A stretch of DNA of 31,467 bases, from assembly GCA_005798205.1 (NCBI GenBank), contig SYKJ01000169.1:1-31467 (forward strand), written 5' to 3'. This document shows, one piece after another, positions 1 to 7,759 of the stretch; within the stretch, counting starts at the first letter, position 1; each line of letters begins with the position of its first letter. Under the pieces are notes generated by a model that saw only the letters and a program-made list of their open reading frames with translations, did no database searches and was not told where the DNA came from. The position numbers were made by a program, and so were the translations under genes. The DNA comes from Bacteroidota bacterium (GTDB lineage Bacteria > Bacteroidota > Bacteroidia > Flavobacteriales > Crocinitomicaceae).

Positions 1-27
1 CGCGCTAACCAACTGCGCTACTGGGCC
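1..27 (-). tRNA. tRNA-Asp, 5' part only (cut by window edge)
   Basis: On the minus strand a tRNA begins at position 27 with a 7-nt acceptor strand (GGCCCAG), TA, and a D-arm (GCGCAGTTGGTTAGCGC), then runs off the window. The anticodon is not visible. The 5' half resembles actinobacterial tRNA-Asp(GTC), and it lies 37 nt downstream of tRNA-Glu, the order seen in actinobacterial Glu-Asp-Phe clusters. That it is a tRNA is certain; the Asp identity is inferred. Confidence 0.8.
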
Positions 28-64
28 TTACTTTGCGAAGCCAAAATTTATTTCAACTCCGTTG

Positions 65-137
65 CGTCCCCAACGGGATTTGAACCCGTGTTAACGCCGT
101 GAAAGGGCGACGTCCTAGGCCACTAGACGATGGGGAC
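65..137 (-). tRNA. tRNA-Glu (anticodon TTC)
   Basis: A full 73-nt cloverleaf. The acceptor pair is GTCCCCA/TGGGGAC with discriminator G. The D-arm is GTCTAGTGGCCTAGGAC, the anticodon loop CTTTCAC (anticodon TTC), and the T-arm ACGGG-TTCAAAT-CCCGT. The outermost anticodon-stem pair is a T-T mismatch. CCA is not encoded. The body is close to actinobacterial tRNA-Glu. Confidence 0.97.
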
Positions 138-146
138 TACTAGGTA

Positions 147-174
147 AGAGTATCGGTCCAATTGGGCAGATCAA
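147..174 (-). promoter_or_regulatory. Promoter of the tRNA-Glu/tRNA-Asp operon
   Basis: On the minus strand a -35-like TTGATC (174-169) and a -10-like TACTCT (152-147) are 16 nt apart. The -10 box ends 9 nt before the tRNA-Glu 5' end, where a tRNA promoter should be. It overlaps the upstream TTG that could extend the divergent tsaC gene, which argues for the later ATG of tsaC. Confidence 0.5.
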
Positions 175-200
175 AACTAGTTAAATGGGATGATTTACAT

Positions 201-1163
201 ATGGAAATAATCAATAACTGCACACAGGAAGTTATAGAGAGGGCGGCCAAAGCTTTAAAAGATGGACACCTGGTGGCATTTCCAACAGAGACCGTTTACG
301 GACTAGGTGCAGATGCAACAAATAAAAAGAGCGTAAGTAAAATCTATTCTGCAAAAGGCCGTCCAGTAGGACATCCATTAATAGTTCATATCTCATCCAT
401 TAGTCAGTTAGATAAATGGGCAGTAAAAATCCCAGATTATGCATTAAGACTCGCTCGACAATTTTGGCCTGGACCCATGACATTGATTTTGAGTAGAAGT
501 GATTTAGCTGACGATTTCTTAACGGGTGGTCAAAGCAATGTTGGCCTAAGAGTTCCTGAACAACCCGTAGCCCTTGCTTTATTAAAAGAGTTTGAAAAAA
601 TAGGAGGGAGTGGGGTTGCAGCCCCGAGCGCAAATAGATTTGGCGCAGTCTCTCCAACAACAGCAAATGCAGTGAAAGATGAGTTAGAAAATTTCTTAAG
701 TAAAGAAGATTTAATTCTAGATGGAGGTCGATGCTTGATCGGAATCGAATCTACTATAATTGACTGTACTAAAGCGTTGCCTAGGGTTTTAAGGAGTGGT
801 GCGATAACTAATGAAATGGTTGCGAAAGTTTGTGGTTTAGAACTGTCAACAAATACTGAAGGTAGCATAGTAAAAGCACCTGGAGTATTAGAGTCACATT
901 ATTCTCCAAATGCAAAAGTGATATTGGGCTCGATGGCAAAAAGTGGAGAAGGATTCATAGCAATGTCAGATATCCCAACTCCATTTGGAGCAATAAGATT
1001 GGCTTCACCAACAACAATTCAAGAATACGCTAGAGATCTATACGCAGCATTAAGATTATGTGATAAAAAAAACCTAAATAAAGTTGTAATTTTGTTACCT
1101 CAAGGTGAAGGTTTGGCAGTAGCAATAAGGGACCGGGTAACTAAGGCAGCTGCGGGTAAGTAA
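201..1163 (+). CDS. tsaC: Threonylcarbamoyl-AMP synthase (Sua5/TsaC/YrdC family)
   Basis: Makes threonylcarbamoyl-AMP from threonine, bicarbonate and ATP, the first step of t6A37 modification of ANN-decoding tRNAs in the cytosol. The YrdC domain fills the N-terminal two thirds, with FPTETVYGLGADA near the start, KGRPVGHPLIVH, GPMTLIL, and the nucleotide-pocket motif APSANRFGAVSPTTA. A C-terminal Sua5 domain follows, introduced by the usual linker APGVLESHYSPNAKV, so this is the long two-domain type (320 aa). The frame is open back to a TTG at 162. The ATG at 201 is preferred because family members begin about 20-30 residues before the PTETVYG motif, a GATGAT box sits 6 nt upstream, and the TTG overlaps the divergent tRNA promoter. 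It looks less AT-rich than the genes after tRNA-Lys, consistent with core chromosome. The encoded enzyme would act on the tRNA-Lys(UUU) made next door, probably by coincidence. Confidence 0.95.
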   Translation: MEIINNCTQEVIERAAKALKDGHLVAFPTETVYGLGADATNKKSVSKIYSAKGRPVGHPLIVHISSISQLDKWAVKIPDYALRLARQFWPGPMTLILSRSDLADDFLTGGQSNVGLRVPEQPVALALLKEFEKIGGSGVAAPSANRFGAVSPTTANAVKDELENFLSKEDLILDGGRCLIGIESTIIDCTKALPRVLRSGAITNEMVAKVCGLELSTNTEGSIVKAPGVLESHYSPNAKVILGSMAKSGEGFIAMSDIPTPFGAIRLASPTTIQEYARDLYAALRLCDKKNLNKVVILLPQGEGLAVAIRDRVTKAAAGK

Positions 1164-1218
1164 TTCGATAATTTTGTATTAGACTTATGAGTCTGCGTAG
1201 TTGTATAGGTCAAAATTG

Positions 1219-1291
1219 GGGCCTTTAGCTCAGTCGGTAGAGCAACGGACTTTTAATCCGTGGGTCGTCGGTTCGATCCCGACAGGGCCCA
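1219..1291 (+). tRNA. tRNA-Lys (anticodon TTT)
   Basis: A complete 73-nt tRNA. Acceptor GGGCCTT pairs with AGGGCCC (one G-T pair), discriminator A, D-arm GCTCAGTCGGTAGAGC, anticodon stem ACGGA/TCCGT around loop CTTTTAA (anticodon TTT), T-arm GTCGG-TTCGATC-CCGAC. CCA is not encoded. It marks the boundary between the housekeeping edge and the glycan island, which begins 25 nt downstream. Confidence 0.98.
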
Positions 1292-1303
1292 CTTACAACA
1301 AAT

Positions 1304-1309
1304 TAACCT
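1304..1309 (+). promoter_or_regulatory. Possible -10 box for a leaderless FkbM-gene transcript
   Basis: TAACCT fits TANNNT and ends 7 nt before the ATG at 1317. The same spacing recurs at other operon heads in the window. Read-through from the tRNA-Lys promoter is the alternative. Confidence 0.35.
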
Positions 1310-1316
1310 AGGAAAA

Positions 1317-2078
1317 ATGGAGCCCATGAAAAAGTTACTCTTAAAAATAACTATACTTTTCTTCAGGTTAAAATTTTTCTTTCAACATCCGATCAGAAGT
1401 ATAATTCACATTTTAGCTCGTAAGAATGACTACTCAAAAATAACAATCGATGAGATTAAAAGATATTTGAAAAATCCAAAAGTCATCGTAGAAGCGGGTG
1501 CATCAGACGGAATAGACACTTTGAATTTTGTTCGAAATTTTCCAAGTACAACTGTATTCGCTGCAGAGCCTATTAAAAAACAATTTGATTTCTTGGTAAG
1601 TAAGTTCATTACTTTTAGTAACATAAAAATTTCACAAGTTGCATTGTCTGATAAAACAGAGTCCGTAAATATTTTTGTTGGAAAAAACACTGGCGAGCTT
1701 GGTGGAATGGGATCTAGCTCAATTTTAAAACCCTCTTTACATATAAAATATTTTCCAGAAATTACATTTAACGAAATTCAAGCAACATCAGCTAAAACTC
1801 TAAAAAAATTCTTATTAGACAACAATATTAAAATTGTAGATTTACTTTGGCTCGATATACAAGGAATGGAACTGTATGTAATGAAAGCGTCACAAGATAC
1901 AATGCGAGAAAAAGTCAAATTTCTGCATTTAGAAATATCACGTGTTAAATTTTACGAAGATATGCCATCAGAAAAAGAGGTTCGAAACTTTTTACAGTCT
2001 ATCGGATTTGAATGTGTAATTGACCGAGTCGGTGCGATTTCTGGTAATGCACTTTTTGCTAATCAGCAGATTGACTAA
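1317..2078 (+). CDS. FkbM-family SAM-dependent methyltransferase
   Basis: A 253-residue protein of the FkbM methyltransferase family, whose members usually O-methylate sugars or polyketides. The SAM-binding motif I reads VIVEAGASDGIDTLNF, followed by FAAEPIKKQF (acidic residue after the second strand). The family's characteristic acidic motif appears as LLWLDIQGMEL. The N-terminus is basic and hydrophobic and could lie against the membrane. The frame runs back through tRNA-Lys, so the start must lie after 1291: ATG 1317 (TANNNT box 7 nt upstream) or ATG 1326 (GGAG 3 nt upstream). It is the first island gene after tRNA-Lys and converges with gmhA across a 6-nt gap. The substrate is not deducible; a glycan sugar hydroxyl is the likely target. 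Confidence 0.85.
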   Translation: MEPMKKLLLKITILFFRLKFFFQHPIRSIIHILARKNDYSKITIDEIKRYLKNPKVIVEAGASDGIDTLNFVRNFPSTTVFAAEPIKKQFDFLVSKFITFSNIKISQVALSDKTESVNIFVGKNTGELGGMGSSSILKPSLHIKYFPEITFNEIQATSAKTLKKFLLDNNIKIVDLLWLDIQGMELYVMKASQDTMREKVKFLHLEISRVKFYEDMPSEKEVRNFLQSIGFECVIDRVGAISGNALFANQQID

Positions 2079-2084
2079 TAAAAC

Positions 2085-2666
2085 TCAAATAAGAAATTTT
2101 TTCGGAAGCGAATTTTCAATAAAAATACACAAAGCATGATAAATCACAATATGGCATTCCTGAATTTTATGTGTTTCATTAACAGGCACGGGAATAATTA
2201 CATCTATTTCGTTACTTAAGTTTTGAATGGCCTTTTCGCTAGTTAGTGCAATTGTTTTCATTCCAATAGCATGTGCTTTATTAAACGCCTGATTAACATT
2301 TTTTGACTTGCCACTAGTGGTAATCCCAAGCAATACAGAGCCGAATTCTCCATATGCCTCAACTTCACGGGCAAATTGTTCCTCAAAAGAATGGTCATTA
2401 CTCCAAGCACTTGATACAGCACCATTAGTTCCCAAGGTTATTACTTTTAAAGGTTTGTGTTCTCTAGTAAAGAAATTAACTAACTCTCCTGCGAAATGTT
2501 GTGCATCAGAATGAGACCCACCGTTTCCACAAACCAAAATAGATTTTCCATTTTCAACTGCCGATAAGAGCACGTTAGCAGCGGATTTAAAAACTTCAGC
2601 AAACTGTTCGTTATTAAGCGCTTCTAAATTGGAAATAGAATCATTGATATAGTTGTTAAAATTCAC
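2085..2666 (-). CDS. gmhA: Sedoheptulose-7-phosphate isomerase (GmhA, SIS domain)
   Basis: Converts sedoheptulose 7-phosphate to D-glycero-D-manno-heptose 7-phosphate, the entry step of ADP- and GDP-heptose synthesis. It is a single SIS domain of 193 aa, the normal length. Visible signatures are VCGNGGSHSDAQHFAGEL (phosphate loop and catalytic Glu), TTSGKSKNV (second phosphate-binding loop) and HKIQECHIVIYHALC, which carries the active-site His. The start is a GTG with a weak GGAT upstream. Its pathway partners hddA and gmhB lie about 26-29 kb away at the other end of the window, so the heptose genes bracket the island. It is separated from the capsule-type gene upstream by 120 bp that holds a candidate promoter, so it is probably its own transcript. 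Confidence 0.93.
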   Translation of the reverse strand: MNFNNYINDSISNLEALNNEQFAEVFKSAANVLLSAVENGKSILVCGNGGSHSDAQHFAGELVNFFTREHKPLKVITLGTNGAVSSAWSNDHSFEEQFAREVEAYGEFGSVLLGITTSGKSKNVNQAFNKAHAIGMKTIALTSEKAIQNLSNEIDVIIPVPVNETHKIQECHIVIYHALCIFIENSLPKKFLI

Positions 2667-2692
2667 TTTAGATCCATTCTATTAGATATTGA

Positions 2693-2721
2693 ATTTTAAC
2701 TTAAATTAATGTAATAATCAA
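2693..2721 (-). promoter_or_regulatory. Candidate sigma-70 promoter of gmhA
   Basis: On the minus strand TTGATT (2721-2716) and TAAAAT (2698-2693) are separated by 17 nt, with the -10 box 26 nt before the GTG. The region is very AT-rich, so chance matches are likely. A second possible -10, TAGAAT (2681-2676), lies 9 nt before the start. Confidence 0.3.
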
Positions 2722-2786
2722 ATATATAAAAGCGTAATTTTTATGAACAAAACTTGCTAATAAGTTTGAAATTTATCAATAAGCCA

Positions 2787-4241
2787 TTAATCATGTATTA
2801 ATGCAACAATTTTTTTAAATTTAATGTGACTGATTAGTTTCCTATATATCCCAATAATTGAATTAGATTCCATATTCATTCCATCAAAACTAGTAGCTTT
2901 CCATGCCCCTAGACCTACATCAACTAAAGTAGTGTAATTAAAAGTGATTCCAGCGGTTGCAATAAAAAATCCACGAATGCAAGCATTATTTCTTCGGCTT
3001 AACAGTTCCTCATCATTAATTTTATGATTTTTGAATATCCAATTTGATACATCTGCCCAAGAAGAAGCCTTATCAACTACCCCAAGCAAGTCAAACCCAC
3101 AATCAGCCATTACAAGACTCGGCTTCATAGCAAAAGCTGATTCTAAGCCTATAGTGCTACCAAATGTGATTGTTCCGACAGAATTATCTAATAGTTCGTA
3201 TGATGATATTGGTTTTTTTGGCCCAATAACCCTAGTTGATTCTGAGTCCTTAATAGTTAGCCAACCACCTTTTTGACTATCAGACTTATTCTCTAAATTT
3301 GGATGAAGCCTTATAACAAGCTCGAAAATATTTTGTTCATTAAAAATTTTCTGTAAGTTTTTTACACACTCTAATTGATCACCTAAAGGCTCGTTCCATT
3401 CATCCCAAAATCCAACAGCTTCATCATCAGATGAAGAAAAGTAAACAAAGTAAGGTTTACTAATTTTGAAATGTTGTTTAGTCTCAGTGAAAAATGGCCT
3501 TAATCTACTTCGCAGTTCGGAGAAATACTTTGAGCCAATTTCTATGCGATTTTCAAGAGGAAAATCTGAATTTTCCCAATGATCAAGCATAACTTTTTGA
3601 TTATTTTTTCTGCTGTGAAAACCTTCTTCGCGCAAAAAATAGCGGTTCCGTGTAGTTTCAAAAAGTATAACTTGTACGCCTTGAGCTCGAGCGGCATCCC
3701 ATACAGCTCTCTCATGTAAAAAACGACCATTAAATAAAAAAATACGATCTATACTATTATTAATTATGTAGTTAGTAACGGCATTATAAATTTGTAGATA
3801 TGACTCAATAAGAATTCTAACAAGAAGTATATTTTCGCTTAGATCTAGATCTCGATTTTTTGTTAAAGTAGTGATTTCGTTTGCTAAAGCAGCACCAGGT
3901 TTAATATTCAATACATTAATATCTTTGAGCATTGAAATGTTTGGAGTCTCACTGATAGCATTAACTAAATTATCTGTCATTGTTAATACCCAATTATGAT
4001 CAATTTTAATTTCACTTGTAAAATTCACTACAGCAGCATGTTTTATCAATTTATCAAGAGCTTTTGGGCATTTTCTACTTATATTTTCAAATCCAATCGA
4101 CATTCTGCCTGGATATTTTGTCCTAGATCCCCATAAACAATAAAACATCTCATCACCTGCCAAACTATTTTCTTTTAGAATCTCAAGTGAAGTCGCAAAA
4201 TGAATAGAACCAGACGCAAATTGAAAAATAGCTGTTTTCAT
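2787..4241 (-). CDS. Capsule-type polysaccharide transferase, GT-B-like
   Basis: A 484-residue protein resembling capsule polysaccharide synthesis/export proteins (KpsC/KpsS-like, broadly the CDP-glycerol transferase superfamily). The C-terminal half has the diagnostic run: a strand (YFVYFSSSDDEAVGFWDEW), then ELVIRLHPNL, then ITFGSTIGLESAFAMKPSLV, the RxHP and ST-x-G-x-E motifs of nucleotide-sugar binding. The N-terminal half is a second Rossmann-like lobe (FQFASGSIHFATSLEILK). An AGGAAAG Shine-Dalgarno lies 7 nt before the ATG. It is the last gene of the minus-strand operon that carries neuB, neuA and the Gfo/Idh enzyme, so it may transfer the CMP-activated ulosonic acid they make. That link rests only on position; donor and acceptor are unknown. 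Confidence 0.7.
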   Translation of the reverse strand: MKTAIFQFASGSIHFATSLEILKENSLAGDEMFYCLWGSRTKYPGRMSIGFENISRKCPKALDKLIKHAAVVNFTSEIKIDHNWVLTMTDNLVNAISETPNISMLKDINVLNIKPGAALANEITTLTKNRDLDLSENILLVRILIESYLQIYNAVTNYIINNSIDRIFLFNGRFLHERAVWDAARAQGVQVILFETTRNRYFLREEGFHSRKNNQKVMLDHWENSDFPLENRIEIGSKYFSELRSRLRPFFTETKQHFKISKPYFVYFSSSDDEAVGFWDEWNEPLGDQLECVKNLQKIFNEQNIFELVIRLHPNLENKSDSQKGGWLTIKDSESTRVIGPKKPISSYELLDNSVGTITFGSTIGLESAFAMKPSLVMADCGFDLLGVVDKASSWADVSNWIFKNHKINDEELLSRRNNACIRGFFIATAGITFNYTTLVDVGLGAWKATSFDGMNMESNSIIGIYRKLISHIKFKKIVALIHD

Positions 4242-4285
4242 AATTAATCTTTCCTATTATTTGCTGACAAAATTGTGAGCACCCT

Positions 4286-5278
4286 TCATGAGTAAATGTT
4301 ATTACTTGCTTCAACTATGAATTTTGCTCGATTTAAATTATTTTTACAATATTCACCATAATTCTTAAGGCTTAAAATATTCTCAATTTGACTTCTAAAA
4401 AGCTCATCTTTATCTATTAAACAATTTATAACATTTGATTTTCCATTATGTTCCTTCAATTCTATAATTCCACTTACAAAATCCCATTGAATGCCAGCGC
4501 GTAATCCCAAGATTTTTCCAGTTTTGCAAGTGGGAATAGGCAAGATACTATATTTACTCTCTAGCTTGATATCTTTTGCTTCTGATTGAATTGTGCAATT
4601 AAAAGTGCACTCAACTAATGACCCATTATTTGAGAATTTAGTATTCGTAAAAAAAATATGATCAGCAAAAGATCGGTCAAAAATTGTTAACAAAAAATCT
4701 AAGTCGTGGCTAAGGGAAAGAAAAGCTCCACCCCCAGTTGGTTTTGATAAGTAATGATTTTCCATGCTCCGAAATGGATTCATCAGTGATAGTTCTTCAC
4801 TAAATACGGTGGTACAAGATTTGATTTCACCGAGATAGCCTATATTATCTTTGATAAAATCTTTAAATGGATGAAAAGTCATTTGATATCCTGTTAGTAC
4901 TGGGACATTATTAATTTCGGCAAGGTTGATTATCTGCAATGCTTCAACAGTTTCGACCGTTAACGGCTTTTCAATAAGTATTTTTTTAGAAGTAGTAATT
5001 AGCTTGTGTACATAGAAGTAATGTGAATCAGGTGGAGTTGCTATAATTACAAGTTCCCAGGTTTTTTCTGCAAGCTCTGCAATTGTATTAATTTCACTGG
5101 CATTATAGAATTCGACTGGATTTATAGAAAAATTTTCATGATGTAAATCATCTGAAATTAAGCCACGTTTATGATGACCTCTGTAGATAAAGATCTTTGC
5201 ATTGTTACCCAAAAATTTATGTAGAACTCGTAAATGCCTTTGACCAGCAGAACCAAGCCCGATAATTAAAAAATTCAT
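4286..5278 (-). CDS. Gfo/Idh/MocA-family NAD(P)-dependent oxidoreductase
   Basis: A 330-residue sugar dehydrogenase-like protein. The N-terminal Rossmann fold opens with MNFLIIGLGSAGQRHL, a compact nucleotide-binding loop. The family's EKP motif appears as ILIEKPLTVE, and the C-terminal alpha/beta domain includes GGAFLSLSHDLDFLL, which holds the His-Asp pair near the active site. Its ATG overlaps the stop of the cytidylyltransferase gene by 4 bp (ATGA), so the two are translationally coupled. Gfo/Idh proteins next to neuA/neuB are common in sialic/legionaminic-type clusters, where they probably oxidise or reduce a sugar intermediate. The exact substrate cannot be read from the sequence. Confidence 0.85.
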   Translation of the reverse strand: MNFLIIGLGSAGQRHLRVLHKFLGNNAKIFIYRGHHKRGLISDDLHHENFSINPVEFYNASEINTIAELAEKTWELVIIATPPDSHYFYVHKLITTSKKILIEKPLTVETVEALQIINLAEINNVPVLTGYQMTFHPFKDFIKDNIGYLGEIKSCTTVFSEELSLMNPFRSMENHYLSKPTGGGAFLSLSHDLDFLLTIFDRSFADHIFFTNTKFSNNGSLVECTFNCTIQSEAKDIKLESKYSILPIPTCKTGKILGLRAGIQWDFVSGIIELKEHNGKSNVINCLIDKDELFRSQIENILSLKNYGEYCKNNLNRAKFIVEASNNIYS

Positions 5279-6039
5279 AAAACTTGATTTGGTATTTTAA
5301 ACCATAAGGGCCATGCAAAATTTTTAAGTTTATCACTAATTAATTCTAGATCGTGAAAAGTATCTATATCATGGGAGAATTCATTTATAATAAATGGTAG
5401 TATTTTTTTACCTGCAGTGTTACCAAATTTTGTAATTGTTTTAAATGGAAAAACATCTACATAACCATCTTGATAGTATGTTTGAGGTAGCAATTGACGC
5501 GGCGCGTTACTGGGATTAGTCACTCCATTATAGGCGCTTTCAATTACTGGTACAGCACTACCATCATTATTGATTACCCACATTTTATATGGAATTTCTG
5601 TGGATAATTTCATTGACCTTAATGAATCATATTGATAATTCTCATTAAAAATTGTTATTGCTTTGTCTATTGTTTCTGGGTTTCTTAATGGATGACTTGG
5701 CCGTAAAAATATAAATAAACTCTCTTCGCTCAATTCTGAAAAAACATACTCGATTGCGTGCGAAAGCAATTCATTATCTCTTGATGTGTCAGAAGCCATG
5801 GACTCTGGACGAATAATCACTTTTGCACCGTAGCTACAGGATATTTCCGCAATTTCAGGATCCTCAGTCGATACATAAACCTCATCAACTAATTCACTTC
5901 TAATCGCACAGTCAATTGAGTAAGCAATCAGTGGGACTCCAACTAAATTTTGAAGATTTTTCCTAGGAATAGATTTTGAACCACCCCGCGCAGGGATAAT
6001 TGCAATCTTAGGTTGCTTATTTTTAGAAGTCTTTGACAC
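5275..6039 (-). CDS. neuA: CMP-ulosonate (acylneuraminate) cytidylyltransferase
   Basis: Activates a nine-carbon-type ulosonic acid with CTP to the CMP-sugar donor. The family signature IAIIPARGGSKSIPRKNL lies at the N-terminus, followed by YVSTEDPEIAEISCSYGA, RPESMASDTSRD and IFLRPSHPLRNPETID. About 254 aa, typical for the catalytic domain without a fused hydrolase. The frame opens at a GTG at 6072, inside neuB by 50 bp. The GTG at 6039 is preferred because it leaves a 17-bp overlap, starts just before the signature and has GGAAAA about 10 nt upstream. Closest in role to NeuA/LegF/PtmB; which sugar it takes is undetermined. It is sandwiched between neuB and the Gfo/Idh gene, all overlapping. 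Confidence 0.9.
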   Translation of the reverse strand: MSKTSKNKQPKIAIIPARGGSKSIPRKNLQNLVGVPLIAYSIDCAIRSELVDEVYVSTEDPEIAEISCSYGAKVIIRPESMASDTSRDNELLSHAIEYVFSELSEESLFIFLRPSHPLRNPETIDKAITIFNENYQYDSLRSMKLSTEIPYKMWVINNDGSAVPVIESAYNGVTNPSNAPRQLLPQTYYQDGYVDVFPFKTITKFGNTAGKKILPFIINEFSHDIDTFHDLELISDKLKNFAWPLWFKIPNQVL

Positions 6040-6901
6040 GACGAAGTTTTTCCAAAATTGGAACTTCTTCACTTAAGACATGCTTAGTTCCACCACCACT
6101 AACAATTGGAATACTACGAATATATTTCACAACTCTTTCCATGCCCTCTGGCTCAAGTGAGGCTGATTGGTCTGACCCCCACATTGCCCGGTCAAGTGTT
6201 ATGTGCCTTTCAACACACACAGCACCATATTTTGCAACCGCAATTACACTTGGCATTACACCAGCCTCATGGCCCGAATATCCGATTGGGTAATTTGAAA
6301 AGTTCTTTTTTAAATCCTCTATCCATGATAGGTGCAACTGCTCTTGTTTTGCTGGATAAACTGAAACAGCGTGCATTAAAATGGTGTTTTCAGGATCAAG
6401 GAGTCCGACAGCAGTTTTGATCTGATCCAAATTACTCATGCCAGTTGAGAGAAATACTGGCTTTCCAGTTGCTTTCATACCTTTTAACAGTTCTTTATCA
6501 GTCAAACATGCAGAAGCAACTTTATGAGCTACAATATCAAATTCCTGAAGAAATTCTAAGCTTTCATTGTCCCATGAAGACGCAAACCAAGCTATTCCGC
6601 TCTTCTTACAATATTTATCGATTTCAATAAAATCACTACGGTCAAATTCTAATCCAAACTTTAAATCTCCATTTGTATTGCCAAAAACACTATCACGCGG
6701 CCGAGCTAACTCTTCTGGTGTAAACACTATTTTGAGTGTGCGCTTTTGAAACTTTACAGCATCAAATCCAGCTTTAACCGCTTCATCAATTAATTTTTTA
6801 GCGATTTCTAAATCACCATTATGGTTTATTCCGATTTCAGCAATCATATAAGTTGGCGAGATTTCTGATACTAATTTTGATCCTACTTTTACAGAACCCA
6901 T
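6023..6901 (-). CDS. neuB: NeuB-type ulosonate synthase, catalytic domain only
   Basis: Condenses phosphoenolpyruvate with an aldose to form an ulosonic acid. The TIM-barrel motifs are intact: MIAEIGINHNGDLEIA (19-34), DAVKFQKRT, LSTGMSNLDQI, PIGYSGHEAG and ERHITLDRAMWGSDQSASL. The protein stops at EVPILEKLRRVKDF, exactly where the barrel ends, so the C-terminal SAF (antifreeze-like) domain that completes the active site in standard NeuB (about 340-350 aa) is absent. The next gene starts inside its 3' end and is neuA-like, so the SAF domain has not simply been split off. GGAAAA precedes the ATG. The substrate may be ManNAc-like or a neutral sugar; no ManNAc/legionaminate precursor enzymes lie nearby. 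Confidence 0.9.
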   Translation of the reverse strand: MGSVKVGSKLVSEISPTYMIAEIGINHNGDLEIAKKLIDEAVKAGFDAVKFQKRTLKIVFTPEELARPRDSVFGNTNGDLKFGLEFDRSDFIEIDKYCKKSGIAWFASSWDNESLEFLQEFDIVAHKVASACLTDKELLKGMKATGKPVFLSTGMSNLDQIKTAVGLLDPENTILMHAVSVYPAKQEQLHLSWIEDLKKNFSNYPIGYSGHEAGVMPSVIAVAKYGAVCVERHITLDRAMWGSDQSASLEPEGMERVVKYIRSIPIVSGGGTKHVLSEEVPILEKLRRVKDF

Positions 6902-6937
6902 TTTTCCAACTTTCTATATTTACAATACTTGAATATC

Positions 6938-7633
6938 TTATATCACTTTATATTTTTTACGCGCAAAACCCACCAACATTAACTCTCTTGACCATCTAAG
7001 AAATGGGTGTTTTGTTCTCACTGGAACAAATAGCGCTAAAAAAGCACAAAATTTATTTGCCACCGGGTATTTCCATGTCAATGGTAGTTGCCTAAACCTG
7101 TAGGTATCGATTTCAGCTGGATCTAGCATTGAAAGGAGCAAATTCATTGAACGTCGAGACATAGGTCTCACATGTGTAAAATCATCAAAAAAAGTTTTGT
7201 AATTCACCTCCCAGTCTGGAGTTAAAATAAGTAATATTCCGCCAGGCTTAAGAACCCTAAACGATTCAGTAATAAAAGATAATGGATCAAGCATATGCTC
7301 AATTACACTTTTTGAATAAACAACATCAAAAATTTCACTTTTGTATGGCAGTTTACCATTTTCTAAATTCACGTATTTAAAAGGTATTTTTTCTTTTTTG
7401 CATGCAATTTCACTTATTTTTGAAATATCGCATCCAAACACATCTATTCCGGCTAAGCGGAAGCCATTTAAAACATCCGGCCTCCCAACACCAACTTCTA
7501 AAAGCTTAGCACCAACTGAAATATCATGAAGATGAGTCAATCGTTTTGCTAGTTTTGCTGGATAATCAGTTATTGGCCTTCGCTCCAAATCATATTGAAC
7601 CGCAACGTAATCTTTAAGCATAACGCAACTCAC
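6938..7633 (-). CDS. Class I SAM-dependent methyltransferase
   Basis: A 231-residue Methyltransf_11-type protein. Motif I is AKLLEVGVGRPDVLNGF, motif II VFGCDISKISEIA, then FDVVYSKSVIEHMLDPLSF and RVLKPGGILLILTPDWE, a typical class I Rossmann order. The tail (RTKHPFLRWSRELMLVGFARK) is basic. It heads the minus-strand operon neuB-neuA-Gfo/Idh-capsule transferase, with 36 nt to neuB. Two starts are possible: GTG 7633, with GATTAT 6 nt upstream (leaderless style), or ATG 7621, with GGAAAGTGAG as a Shine-Dalgarno. Probably modifies the sugar or its lipid carrier, but the substrate is unknown. Confidence 0.82.
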   Translation of the reverse strand: MSCVMLKDYVAVQYDLERRPITDYPAKLAKRLTHLHDISVGAKLLEVGVGRPDVLNGFRLAGIDVFGCDISKISEIACKKEKIPFKYVNLENGKLPYKSEIFDVVYSKSVIEHMLDPLSFITESFRVLKPGGILLILTPDWEVNYKTFFDDFTHVRPMSRRSMNLLLSMLDPAEIDTYRFRQLPLTWKYPVANKFCAFLALFVPVRTKHPFLRWSRELMLVGFARKKYKVI

Positions 7634-7747
7634 TTTCCGATAATCACTTAATTCAAAGAGCTATATAATATAGTTAACTACAATACACTTTGGTAGCATT
7701 AAAAATGGGACGTTATAGGTTATTTCTGAATCTTCTGCATGAATTGG

Positions 7748-7753
7748 TATGAT
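7748..7753 (+). promoter_or_regulatory. -10 box (extended) for leaderless methyltransferase gene
   Basis: TATGAT preceded by TGG (extended -10 pattern TGN) ends 6 nt before the GTG start at 7760, so transcription would start at or next to the start codon. No Shine-Dalgarno is present. Confidence 0.5.
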
Positions 7754-7759
7754 TGAATT

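Noticed and set aside
162..200. Upstream TTG start extending the threonylcarbamoyl-AMP synthase by 13 residues
   Set aside because: It overlaps the divergent tRNA-Glu promoter and adds residues not typical of the family; ATG 201 fits better.
1181..1194. Short hairpin AGACT-TATG-AGTCT after tsaC as a terminator
   Set aside because: The stem is only 5 bp, AT-rich and not followed by a T run.
6033..6749. Plus-strand open frames opposite neuB
   Set aside because: They are antisense shadows of a clearly conserved gene, with no motif or ribosome binding site.
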